The translations under genes and the position numbers were made by a program. From an uncultured beta proteobacterium (GTDB lineage Bacteria; Pseudomonadota; Gammaproteobacteria; Burkholderiales; Burkholderiaceae_C): a DNA stretch of 39,081 bases. Below are positions 5,359 through 11,729 of this stretch, piece after piece. The stretch's first letter is position 1. Each line of letters starts with the position of its first letter. The notes beneath the pieces were generated by a model. That model was not told where the DNA came from. It saw only the letters and a list, made by a program, of their open reading frames with translations, and did not search any database. The stretch covers positions 1 to 39,081 of the forward strand of contig CAIWPS010000511.1 in NCBI GenBank assembly GCA_903914615.1. The letters are read 5' to 3'.

Positions 5359-6345
5359 TCATGATCGCGGTTTTGCCTTCACCACACCGCGCAGGTAGTG
5401 GCGCTTGGTGGTGGCAACATCGGTGTGACCCAGCCGATCGCGCGCCTCCTCGGGGGTCGCCGCGCCGTCGGCCGACACGGCCCGCAGGTCATGGAAGCTG
5501 AACCGCTCGCCGCCCGCCTGGACGATCTTCTTCATCAGGCGCTGCCAGATCGAGGAAAATCCGGTGGCGTTGTACGGCCGACCGTTGCGCTTCCTGATCA
5601 GGTACTCGCCGGGCACCTGCGGCACCAGAGCCTTCGCACGGGCGACGATCGCCTCGAGGTCCGGGCTCCACTCGATCAGCACCTCGGCGCCGGTCTTGGA
5701 CTGTTTGAACAAGATCCCGCCGGCGGTCAGCTGTTCGCGCCGCAGGTTCAGGAGATCCCCGCGGCGCTGCCCGGTGCTGACCGCCAGGTCGATCGCGACG
5801 CGCATACGCTCGCCGGCGATGCTGCACAACTGCTCCACCTGGTCCATAGTCACGCGTCGGCGCTTGGCGGCCCGCGGCCCCAGGTCGAGGCTGCGGGCCG
5901 GGTTCCGGGTCGCGATGCCCCAGCGGATCGCCTTGGCGAACACGTGACCCAGCAGCTGCACCTCGTGGCGCGCGGCGGTCGGCACCGGCTGGTTGTTCTT
6001 GCCGCGGCGCGCGTCCTGGTAGGCGTAGCAGTGCTGCGCCGTCACGTTGTCCGGCAGCATGTGCCCGAACGCTTTGCGCAGGCGCCCGAGCGCAATGCCC
6101 TGATCCTCGCGCGTCTGTGCCGATCTCTTCAGCGGCAGCACCTCCGCGCGGTACCGGTCGATGACATCGCCGAGCGTGCGACCTTCCCACTGCGTGCCGA
6201 TCAGGCCCGCATACCGGGTAAGAGCATCGGGCAGATCGCGGCCCAGGTGCACGGGCTTCCCCGCCTTCGGGTGGAAGTAGTACGCCCCATGCACCAAGTA
6301 CATGCGGCGGGGTAGGTGCTTGTCGCGTTTACGCGGCCGTCCCAT
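5359..6345 (-). CDS. int: Tyrosine-recombinase integrase
   Basis: A 328-residue phage integrase. Its N-terminal part (about 1-60) is the basic arm-binding-type domain, followed by a core-binding SAM-like domain (about 60-160) and the catalytic domain. Catalytic residues are visible: Arg194 in STGQRRGD, a Lys in FKQSKTG, His285 and Arg288 in FHDLRAVS, His307 in LGHTD, and the nucleophile Tyr317 in KRHYLRG. Length is normal for the family. ATG 6345 has a GGGGG motif about 5 bases upstream and overlaps the end of the DUF4224 gene. It should recombine attP (3339-3556) with a tRNA-Arg gene. Confidence 0.95.
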   Translation of the reverse strand: MGRPRKRDKHLPRRMYLVHGAYYFHPKAGKPVHLGRDLPDALTRYAGLIGTQWEGRTLGDVIDRYRAEVLPLKRSAQTREDQGIALGRLRKAFGHMLPDNVTAQHCYAYQDARRGKNNQPVPTAARHEVQLLGHVFAKAIRWGIATRNPARSLDLGPRAAKRRRVTMDQVEQLCSIAGERMRVAIDLAVSTGQRRGDLLNLRREQLTAGGILFKQSKTGAEVLIEWSPDLEAIVARAKALVPQVPGEYLIRKRNGRPYNATGFSSIWQRLMKKIVQAGGERFSFHDLRAVSADGAATPEEARDRLGHTDVATTKRHYLRGVVKAKPRS

Positions 6346-6544
6346 TGATCCCCCTGAAGTCTGGCTCCTGCCGGCGCGCGATGCTGCCGCCGACCATATG
6401 GCGATTGAACTCAGCCAGCGCCACCACCGGCTCGCCCAGCGCGTTGACCGTGAACTGCCACCGGTGACGCGTCAGCCAGCGCACCTGCGCGCTCGGGCGC
6501 GTCAGGCCGGTGATCCGTGCGATATCGGCGGCTGCGACGATCAT
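6329..6544 (-). CDS. DUF4224 protein, probable excisionase/recombination directionality factor
   Basis: A 71-residue protein matching DUF4224. It carries ADIARITGLTRPSAQVRWL, then RHRWQFTVNALGEPVVALAEF, which is a small MerR/AlpA-like winged helix. DUF4224 proteins are very commonly found directly upstream of phage tyrosine integrases, as here, where the reading frames overlap by 17 bases. The position and fold support a role as directionality factor for excision, but that has to be inferred. Its ATG overlaps the stop of the upstream gene (ATGA). Confidence 0.8.
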   Translation of the reverse strand: MIVAAADIARITGLTRPSAQVRWLTRHRWQFTVNALGEPVVALAEFNRHMVGGSIARRQEPDFRGINGTAA

Positions 6545-6795
6545 GCTGCGACGGCTTCCTTGGCGTCCGCCAACCAGGCGCGCGCCTCTTCCACCTCGTC
6601 GGCCACTTCTTCAGGCTCGATGCTGCCGTCGGGTAGCCGATGACACTGCGCAAGAGCGTCGGTCTGGCGCTCAATCTCAAGGATGGACCAACGCAGCAGT
6701 TCGCGCGATTTCAACAGCGCCGCGGCAATTTGGCCCGGCTCCGACCGCAGGTAGTCCGGATGGCTCAGCCAGCGCAGGCGCTCGTCGGTAATCAC
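6541..6795 (-). CDS. Hypothetical early protein, 84 residues
   Basis: A small acidic helical protein of no recognised family. I start it at GTG 6795, which overlaps the upstream stop as GTGA, rather than at the ATG 6807 inside the preceding gene. The C-terminal half (EPEEVADEVEEARAWLADAK) is strongly helical and acidic. It belongs to the chain of small genes between cro and int, where phages usually keep regulators and anti-host proteins. No function can be assigned. Confidence 0.6.
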   Translation of the reverse strand: MITDERLRWLSHPDYLRSEPGQIAAALLKSRELLRWSILEIERQTDALAQCHRLPDGSIEPEEVADEVEEARAWLADAKEAVAA

Positions 6796-7127
6796 GCACC
6801 CACCCAATCGGCGAACGCGCGGAACAGCTGCCGGGCCTCGTCGCGCGACAGGTTCACGTTGTCATCGCCCTGCTGCAGGCACAGCACGTCACGCTCAATG
6901 CGCGCCTCGACGCCGTACCCTGCCGCGATCGCCAGCTTGGGCACCGTGGCGACCAGCGACAAATCGGCCAAGGTCTTGGGGCGCGCCGCCACCGCCGTCC
7001 CTTTGCGGCCAGCGCGGCCGCAGTCGCAGGCCAGGCAAATCTTCTTCATGCGGCCCGACGGGTAACGCGCCATCTCGTCGGTCAAGACTGACCGGCCACA
7101 CTGCAGGCAATCGCGCGTGTCAGCCAT
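6792..7127 (-). CDS. Zinc-ribbon early protein
   Basis: A 111-residue protein with an N-terminal zinc ribbon: C7-x2-C10 (CLQCG) and a second pair C31-x2-C34 with an extra Cys two residues on (CLACDC). The remainder (about 50-111) is a mixed domain ending in a helix (DEARQLFRAFADWVG). No nuclease motif is seen. Its ATG lies within the end of the upstream gene, and its stop overlaps the next GTG. A DNA-binding or regulator role is plausible for a gene two positions downstream of cro; that is inference. Confidence 0.65.
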   Translation of the reverse strand: MADTRDCLQCGRSVLTDEMARYPSGRMKKICLACDCGRAGRKGTAVAARPKTLADLSLVATVPKLAIAAGYGVEARIERDVLCLQQGDDNVNLSRDEARQLFRAFADWVGA

Positions 7128-7392
7128 GGTGCACCCCTGCCCGGGCGAGCGCGATGCGCGCCGCGGTCATCGCCGGGTGATGGGTCAGCCGACTGCCGAG
7201 CTCGCGCTGGGCAAGCCCGTAGAGCGCCTGCAACGCCGGCAGGCAGTCATGGCAGGCCGCGATGTGATTCGCCAACGTCGCGGCATCTACGCCGTCCAGA
7301 TCGCCGCTGTCGCACTCGACAACGGTCTGGCGATCTGTGACCACGTCCAGCCTCTGGGCCGTCCATGACTTGCGAAGCATTTCTTCGATCAT
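7120..7392 (-). CDS. Hypothetical early protein, 90 residues
   Basis: No family recognised. The protein contains a CHDC motif near residue 57 and two cysteine/histidine-rich spots that could bind metal, in an otherwise helical sequence. I chose ATG 7392 (GGTGGGG immediately upstream) over an in-frame upstream start at 7443 that lacks a site. It is the first gene after cro, separated from it by about 100 bases (7393-7492). That gap holds no gene, only a weak hairpin. Confidence 0.55.
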   Translation of the reverse strand: MIEEMLRKSWTAQRLDVVTDRQTVVECDSGDLDGVDAATLANHIAACHDCLPALQALYGLAQRELGSRLTHHPAMTAARIALARAGVHHG

Positions 7393-7469
7393 GACCCCAC
7401 CAATCCCAAGAGCGTTACCGAACAGACGTAAGAGCACGCGCAAACCCTACACTCCGTCGCCGGAACCCG

Positions 7470-7490
7470 TGCCTTTGATGCTTCAAGGCA
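7470..7490 (-). terminator. Hairpin after cro, possible attenuator
   Basis: TGCCTT (7470-7475) and AAGGCA (7485-7490) form a 6-bp stem that can be extended imperfectly. It lies directly downstream of the cro stop on the minus strand. There is no T-run after it, so it is not a typical intrinsic terminator. It could reduce read-through from cro or simply protect the 3' end. Confidence 0.3.
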
Positions 7491-7492
7491 AA

Positions 7493-7708
7493 TCACGCGG
7501 CCGCCTCGCGACGCCGCTCGGGAGGCGGGCCGCCGTCGTACATCGAGGCGACAACCTTCAGCTTGCCCTTGGTCATCGCCTGCAACTTGTAGGCCGACAG
7601 TTCGGCGACCGTGTCGCCCCAGCGGCTCACCGCACTGCGGGAAATCCCGAGTTTTCTCGCGATTTCAGCCTTGGAACCGAAGAACTCAACAGCGGTACTC
7701 GTGAGCAT
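7493..7708 (-). CDS. Cro-like / YdaS-like helix-turn-helix regulator
   Basis: A 71-residue DNA-binding protein with helix-turn-helix FGSKAEIARKLGISRSAVSRW near residues 10-30. It is divergent from the repressor gene, as Cro is. The recognition segment SRSAVSRW is nearly identical to SRTAVSRW in the repressor, so both probably read the same operators. I place the start at ATG 7708. A plausible -10 (TAACAT, complement of 7716-7721) sits 7 bases upstream, and no ribosome site exists, which fits a leaderless message. The alternative ATG 7735 would put an operator inside the coding region. Expected role: switch to lytic growth by repressing the repressor promoter. Confidence 0.75.
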   Translation of the reverse strand: MLTSTAVEFFGSKAEIARKLGISRSAVSRWGDTVAELSAYKLQAMTKGKLKVVASMYDGGPPPERRREAAA

Positions 7709-7715
7709 GGAAACT

Positions 7716-7721
7716 ATGTTA
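7716..7721 (-). promoter_or_regulatory. Putative cro promoter -10
   Basis: On the minus strand TAACAT lies 7 bases before the cro ATG. A weak -35 (TTGCAT) is found 18 bases further upstream, between and overlapping the operators at 7718-7735 and 7740-7757, so repressor binding would block it. The hexamers are poor matches and the assignment is tentative. Confidence 0.4.
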
Positions 7722-7735
7722 ACCAAAGTTTGCAT
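7718..7735 (+). promoter_or_regulatory. Operator A
   Basis: First of three copies of an 18-bp element with consensus GTTAACYWAAGTTYGCAT. Its core AACC-AA-AGTT has imperfect dyad symmetry, as expected for a dimeric helix-turn-helix protein. It overlaps the proposed cro promoter. Confidence 0.75.
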
Positions 7736-7739
7736 CACA

Positions 7740-7757
7740 ATGCAAACTTTAGTTAAC
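7740..7757 (-). promoter_or_regulatory. Operator B (inverted)
   Basis: Second copy in opposite orientation, differing from operator A at one base (T for C). Together A and B form an 18-bp-armed inverted repeat with a 4-base spacer. The core AACT-AA-AGTT is the most symmetric of the three. Confidence 0.75.
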
Positions 7758-7782
7758 GGTGGTATTCCTGATATCACTAGGT

Positions 7783-7800
7783 GTTAACCTAAGTTCGCAT
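7783..7800 (+). promoter_or_regulatory. Operator C
   Basis: Third copy of the element, with two further differences in the right part. It directly abuts the -10 of the repressor promoter (7800-7805), so occupancy should repress the repressor gene, as a Cro site or as autoregulation. Confidence 0.75.
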
Positions 7801-7805
7801 ATACT
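7800..7805 (+). promoter_or_regulatory. Repressor promoter -10
   Basis: TATACT, five of six matches to the sigma-70 -10 consensus, about 65 bases before the repressor ATG. No good -35 is present at 16-18 bases, suggesting the promoter may be weak or activator-assisted. Confidence 0.5.
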
Positions 7806-7869
7806 GCGGCCCAGAGTGAGCAGCGAAATGGCGACAGCGGCGCGTCCGCACGGTGCGGACAAGGCGAAT

Positions 7870-8241
7870 ATGAGCACCTTCGCAGAAAGGTTGCGGGAAG
7901 CGATCGCCGGGCGTTACAGCTACGCCCAGATCGGCGCCGCGTGCGGCGTGTCACGTACCGCCGTCAGCCGATGGGCCAACGGGAAGGTGACGCAGGTCCG
8001 GTCCCAGTACGCTTTCGCCGTCGCCGAGAAGTGCCAGGTCGATCCCCAGTGGCTGATTAGCGGCATCGGCACCAAGGAGCGATCCGGGGTTATGATCAAC
8101 ACCATGCGCCCCCAGCAAGCCGCGCTCCTGCGGGACTTTGAATCTATGCCGCCCGAGCTCCACGCGCCGGTGCGCGCCATCATCGAGGCGTTGGCGGAGC
8201 GGTCGAGCGTGCGCCGCAACGGGCCGAGAGGTGCGGAATGA
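7870..8241 (+). CDS. CI-like repressor lacking a peptidase domain
   Basis: A 123-residue regulator with an N-terminal helix-turn-helix domain (about 1-70): SYAQIGAACGVSRTAVSRWANG followed by AFAVAEKCQVDPQWLISG, the typical Cro/CI-family layout. The C-terminal 50 residues are a short helical segment, probably for dimerisation. No S24/LexA self-cleavage domain is present, so RecA-stimulated autocleavage cannot be the direct induction route. I chose ATG 7870 (ACAAGG upstream, spacing about 6) over ATG 7828 or GTG 7816, which have poor sites. It opens the only plus-strand operon of the genome. Confidence 0.8.
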   Translation: MSTFAERLREAIAGRYSYAQIGAACGVSRTAVSRWANGKVTQVRSQYAFAVAEKCQVDPQWLISGIGTKERSGVMINTMRPQQAALLRDFESMPPELHAPVRAIIEALAERSSVRRNGPRGAE

Positions 8242-8615
8242 CCCTCAAAGTTGCATCGGTGGGCTGCATAGTTGCATTGTGCGGCTGCAGTTTGATGGGT
8301 CAGCCGGGTGCGGAATCCGATGGCGACATGGCGCTGGCCGGCCGCGCGCGCGACGAATTGCGCGCCTGCGCGGTGGCCTACGCCTCGTCGCACGATACTC
8401 GACGGCTCACCGGCTTTGAGGTCGCACAGGCGTCGGTTGGGGCATGCAGCCAGTATGCCAACCAGGTAGAGCGCTACACGATTGCTGCAGCGGCCGACCG
8501 CAGTCGGCGCGCTCCAGGCTCCATCGACCCTTACGTGGTCGGCACGCAGGCCCGTGAACTCGCCGAGCAAGGCGCGCGGGACGCCGTGCTGCAGGCGATT
8601 GCCGACCGAGGCTAG
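8238..8615 (+). CDS. Predicted lipoprotein co-transcribed with the repressor
   Basis: A 125-residue protein with an N-terminal hydrophobic signal ending in a lipobox-like L-C-G-C (Cys17), followed by a soluble helical domain with a possible disulphide pair (Cys44 and Cys70). Its ATG overlaps the repressor stop as ATGA, so it should be made in lysogens. Lipoproteins expressed from prophages often exclude superinfecting phages or alter the envelope; this role is inferred from context only. Its stop shares bases with the stop of the convergent late gene (CTAG at 8612-8615). It is not in the lysis cassette, which argues against a spanin. Confidence 0.7.
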   Translation: MTLKVASVGCIVALCGCSLMGQPGAESDGDMALAGRARDELRACAVAYASSHDTRRLTGFEVAQASVGACSQYANQVERYTIAAAADRSRRAPGSIDPYVVGTQARELAEQGARDAVLQAIADRG

Positions 8616-9079
8616 AGCCGCCCTACCTCGGTAATGATGCGCCCGTCGCGCTCCCGGTACTGGCGCTGCATGACGCGCGCCTCGGCGTCCGGCATGAACC
8701 GGAACTCCACGTCATCGGGGTGCCCCTCGGCGTACAGCACGAGGTTGATCGGCACGGCCGCCCGGTCCGCCTGGGTGAGTGTCACACCGTCCCGCGCCCG
8801 CATCCAGCACAGCACCACCGCGAACTTCTGCCACCGCCCCTCGAGGTGCGACACGCCGGCCTTGGGCTGGCCGTGCTTCAGCAGTCGCTCCTTGAGCAAC
8901 TGCGCCTCGTTAAGCGACATCCATCGCAGGGTAATCGACTCGGCCGTGCGGTCTTCGATCATGACGCGATCGGCCGGCAGCGCGGCCAGGTCCTTACGGC
9001 TCATGACGAACCCCTCGGGCGCCACGCGCCAGGCGAGGGTATGGGCGATCACGTACCAGTCCCAATCCAGCTCTTTCAC
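8612..9079 (-). CDS. Hypothetical late protein, 155 residues
   Basis: Last gene of the late series. No family recognised: a soluble mixed alpha/beta protein with many charged residues, an N-terminal WDWYVIAHTLAWRVAPEGFV segment and no membrane segments. GTG 9079 overlaps the upstream stop as GTGA, linking it to the lysis cassette. Its TAG stop overlaps the lipoprotein stop from the opposite strand, leaving no space for a terminator between the converging operons. Confidence 0.65.
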   Translation of the reverse strand: MKELDWDWYVIAHTLAWRVAPEGFVMSRKDLAALPADRVMIEDRTAESITLRWMSLNEAQLLKERLLKHGQPKAGVSHLEGRWQKFAVVLCWMRARDGVTLTQADRAAVPINLVLYAEGHPDDVEFRFMPDAEARVMQRQYRERDGRIITEVGRL

Positions 9080-9387
9080 GGATTGGCCTCCAGGAACGCC
9101 AGCGCGGCGCGCAGGCGAGCGATGTCGGCCGCCTTGGCCTTGGCGCCGTGGTCTTTCTCAAACAAGTCGCAGAACCACAGGATGGCCACGGCCCACCAAT
9201 GCGGGCTGCCGGTCTCAACCAGCTTCTGGCAGTAAGAGCTGATGGTGATACCGACGCGACTGGGCTCGAACACCGATGCCACGAACAGGTCGACGAACAT
9301 CAGGATCTTGGCGCCGTACCCCTCGCCGGGCGTGCGGATCAGCGCGATCAGGCAGTACAGCGCAAAGAGCCCCCAGAAGTAATTCAC
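9076..9387 (-). CDS. Small membrane protein of the lysis cassette
   Basis: A 103-residue protein with a hydrophobic N-terminal segment (about 2-18), a second one around 27-42 (AKILMFVDLFVASVF) and a third near 64-75 (WWAVAILWFCDLF), then a charged helical tail. It follows the 3TM holin-like gene with a GTGA overlap. It could be a second holin, an antiholin or another lysis accessory; no family is recognised. Start is GTG 9387. Confidence 0.65.
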   Translation of the reverse strand: MNYFWGLFALYCLIALIRTPGEGYGAKILMFVDLFVASVFEPSRVGITISSYCQKLVETGSPHWWAVAILWFCDLFEKDHGAKAKAADIARLRAALAFLEANP

Positions 9388-9941
9388 GCCTGATCCTTCA
9401 ACGCCGCCGTCATGGCGTCCGTTTTCTTGTCACTACCCACCGAGCTGCCGAAATAGTAGCTCATGACGGACTTCAGCTCGCCGAACGCGTAGCCGATGAT
9501 CACGCCCACCTGGCCGGCGATCGCCGGGTCCTTGGTGACGTTGCCGGTGACGACCGCGGCGCCCAGCGACACGCAGGCGCCTACCGTCACCCAGGCGAGG
9601 CTCGCCGGCGTCCAGTCCCGCAGCGTCATCTCGCGCTTGCGCGCGGAATCCTTGTCCGCGTACACCAGGGCATCTTCCTGCACGCCGAGGTCGGCCATGT
9701 GCTGCTTGAACCCGATCTCCGCCTGGTGGATGGCCAGCATGGTCTGCGGATCGCCGCCGAGCACGGCCTGCTCGATTTCGGCCACGGTGGCCGGTACCTT
9801 CGCGCCGCTGGCGTCCGGCTTGCCGAGCTCCTTGGCCAGGAACACGCCGGCGGTGGTCCCCAGCGGGCCAGCCAGCGCCGTGCCGAGTAGCGGCGCGACG
9901 GTGGCGATGATTGACTTGACGTTGTCCGAGAAATTGCTCAC
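9384..9941 (-). CDS. Putative holin, three-transmembrane type
   Basis: A 185-residue protein resembling the GTA_holin_3TM type. It has an N-terminal Ala/Gly-rich segment (about 7-35), a long charged helical middle, and two further hydrophobic stretches: SLAWVTVGACVSLGAAVV (about residue 112) and GQVGVIIGYAFGELKSVMSYYFG (about residue 140). The C terminus is charged. Proteins with the YYFGSS ending are frequent next to endolysins in proteobacterial phages and are annotated as holins. It lies directly after the endolysin with a GTGA overlap, which supports a role in membrane permeabilisation at lysis. Confidence 0.65.
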   Translation of the reverse strand: MSNFSDNVKSIIATVAPLLGTALAGPLGTTAGVFLAKELGKPDASGAKVPATVAEIEQAVLGGDPQTMLAIHQAEIGFKQHMADLGVQEDALVYADKDSARKREMTLRDWTPASLAWVTVGACVSLGAAVVTGNVTKDPAIAGQVGVIIGYAFGELKSVMSYYFGSSVGSDKKTDAMTAALKDQA

Positions 9942-10441
9942 GTGAAGGCCTCCACAGCAGTCAGTGTGGCGCGGCGAATCCAGCCGCGGCCGAACGCCGA
10001 AAACCCCGCGTCGCGGGTGTAATCGACGATGGTGGCGGCCATGTAATCGGCCACCAGGTCTTTCGGATTCTGCTTCAGCACGGCGGCCAAGGTGACGGGC
10101 CCGAAATCACCGTCGGGGCGCAACTGCAGGGAGCTTTGCAGCGCCTGCACGGCGCGCGCCGGCCCTTGGTTAACGGCCTGCTTGAACAAGCACGAAGCGA
10201 TCGCGGCGGGCAGCTCGTCGCCGCGCACCGCGTCCCAGAACTCCGCCTTGTAGGGTGCCGCGACGAGGTCGGGCGTCAGCTCGTCCACGGTGGCTGGCAA
10301 GCCGGGGTACTTGGCGCGCCAAGCGTCCAGCGTGCGCTGCGTGACGCCGAGGTTGGTGCGCCCGCCGGGATCCGCCGGGTTGTCGACCAGGCCGTCCTCA
10401 AGGACCAGCAGCTCGACCAGCGCTTTCGAGAACGCGGTCAC
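9938..10441 (-). CDS. Endolysin, glycoside hydrolase family 108
   Basis: A 167-residue lysozyme-like muramidase. The N-terminal catalytic domain has the GH108 signature around residues 14-33: LEDGLVDNPADPGGRTNLGV, with Glu15 as the expected catalytic acid and the NPADPGG loop that defines the family. The C-terminal half (ALQSSLQLRPDGDFGPVTLAAV and following) matches the PG_binding_3 module usually fused to it. No signal peptide or SAR segment is seen, so release should need a holin. GTG 10441 overlaps the preceding stop as GTGA; longer upstream readings are not supported. Confidence 0.9.
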   Translation of the reverse strand: MTAFSKALVELLVLEDGLVDNPADPGGRTNLGVTQRTLDAWRAKYPGLPATVDELTPDLVAAPYKAEFWDAVRGDELPAAIASCLFKQAVNQGPARAVQALQSSLQLRPDGDFGPVTLAAVLKQNPKDLVADYMAATIVDYTRDAGFSAFGRGWIRRATLTAVEAFT

Positions 10442-10716
10442 GGCCGACGATCTTCCCGGTCCAGCATGCGGTCGTAGATCCGCTGCAGGGACTCGCGGGT
10501 CTCGCGGTGCGCCTTTTCGTTGGCGTCCTTCATGTCGTCCATTTTCTCGCCCAGGTGGGTCACGGACTCGATCGACGCCTTGGAGGCGATGTCCGCGTCG
10601 ATCCGCTCGATGCTGCGATTCAGCAACCACACAAAGACCCCCATAATCGCGCTGACCACGAGGAACAGGATGTGAATGACGCTATCGTCGACAATCGAAT
10701 CGGAAACACCTTGCAC
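10438..10716 (-). CDS. Membrane-anchored coiled-coil protein of the lysis cassette
   Basis: A 92-residue protein with one transmembrane segment (about 12-33, VIHILFLVVSAIMGVFVWLL) followed by a long charged coiled coil to the end (from NRSIERIDADI to RMLDREDRR). Position just before the endolysin and this topology fit an accessory holin or an inner-membrane spanin-like protein, but I could not find a partner outer-membrane spanin. GTG 10716 follows GGAGAG; the adjacent in-frame GTG at 10719 is an alternative. The gap 10717-10751 before it contains nothing notable. Confidence 0.6.
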   Translation of the reverse strand: MQGVSDSIVDDSVIHILFLVVSAIMGVFVWLLNRSIERIDADIASKASIESVTHLGEKMDDMKDANEKAHRETRESLQRIYDRMLDREDRRP

Positions 10717-10751
10717 CACCTCTCTCCTTGACTGCCCGCGGCCGGGCGTTA

Positions 10752-11729
10752 TTAGCCGGCCTGCTGGATAGACGCGTAACTGCCGGGCAGGATCGAGCAC
10801 GCAACACCGGGGGTCGCCGGACCGAACGCAAAGGCCAGGGTGCCGGCGCCGGAAGCAATCACGCTACCCTTGACAAGCACGAACTGCGTGGCGGTGCTGG
10901 TGTTGCCGGCAGCCACGATCACCGTTGCCGTGGCGGGGTTGCCCACCACCGGAAAGATCGAGTTCGACACCTGACCGGTGCTGCTTGCCTGCCCATAGCA
11001 ACCGAGCGCGACGCCACCGCCGCCGGTAAAGGCGCCGCTGTAGTTCACGCTGCACTCGAATCCGCCCATGGCGCCAGGCTGGAAACCAACGAGGATCTCG
11101 AAAATATAACTGCCCGCCGCGGCGATGTTCACGCTCAGTTGCGCGACGTTCGCGATGGCTCTCTGTGACAGCAGCTGCGTGACCACGGTTGAAGCGGACA
11201 CCAGACCGGGACCGCCGCTTGAGGAGCTCGCTGGCGCCAGCAGCACGGCGTTGCCCTGCGTGTCGAACGCTAGGTAATCACCGGCGCGCGACGCGTACCC
11301 GGGCAGCAAGCTGGTGAGCACCGGATCGCCGTCCGGGAAGCGCAGGCATCGGTTCAGCTGGTCCTGCAAACGCAGCACCATCTGGGTCAGCCGGTCGATG
11401 TTGGCCTGCAGCGCGGCGCTCGGGAACGCCTGGCCCTGGTTGTAAATCGTGTTCTGGGTCTGGGTCGGGTTCAGGATGATCTGCAGCGTGGCGCCGGCGG
11501 GCCAGGGCGCGGCATCGGTGCAGGTCAGGGTCCAGTCGGGAGGCACCAGGGAGCCGGAGGTCGCCATGGTGTAATCCGAGTTCAGGGTCAGCATGAGCTC
11601 GGCGCCGGCGACCGTCGTCAGCACCACGTCGAAGTCGGTGGCGTAGTACGCCTGAATCGCCACCGGGAACACTGTGGTGACGCCGTCACAGGTGTATTGC
11701 ACCCGGGTCGTCGTGGACGGTACCGTCAT
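10752..11729 (-). CDS. Tail fibre with T7-type virion-attachment domain
   Basis: A 325-residue protein. Residues 1-130 match the N-terminal domain by which T7-type tail fibres attach to the virion: YTCDGVTTVFPVAIQAYYATDF, a beta-rich middle, then LQANIDRLTQMVLRLQDQLNR. A short linker follows, and the C-terminal 150 residues are a Gly/Ala/Ser-rich beta domain likely to be the trimeric receptor-contact part. It is shorter than T7 gp17 (about 550 residues), so receptor specificity may be shared with the adhesin-like proteins at 29602-33937. The ATG overlaps the stop of the giant upstream gene (ATGA). Confidence 0.8.
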   Translation of the reverse strand: MTVPSTTTRVQYTCDGVTTVFPVAIQAYYATDFDVVLTTVAGAELMLTLNSDYTMATSGSLVPPDWTLTCTDAAPWPAGATLQIILNPTQTQNTIYNQGQAFPSAALQANIDRLTQMVLRLQDQLNRCLRFPDGDPVLTSLLPGYASRAGDYLAFDTQGNAVLLAPASSSSGGPGLVSASTVVTQLLSQRAIANVAQLSVNIAAAGSYIFEILVGFQPGAMGGFECSVNYSGAFTGGGGVALGCYGQASSTGQVSNSIFPVVGNPATATVIVAAGNTSTATQFVLVKGSVIASGAGTLAFAFGPATPGVACSILPGSYASIQQAG

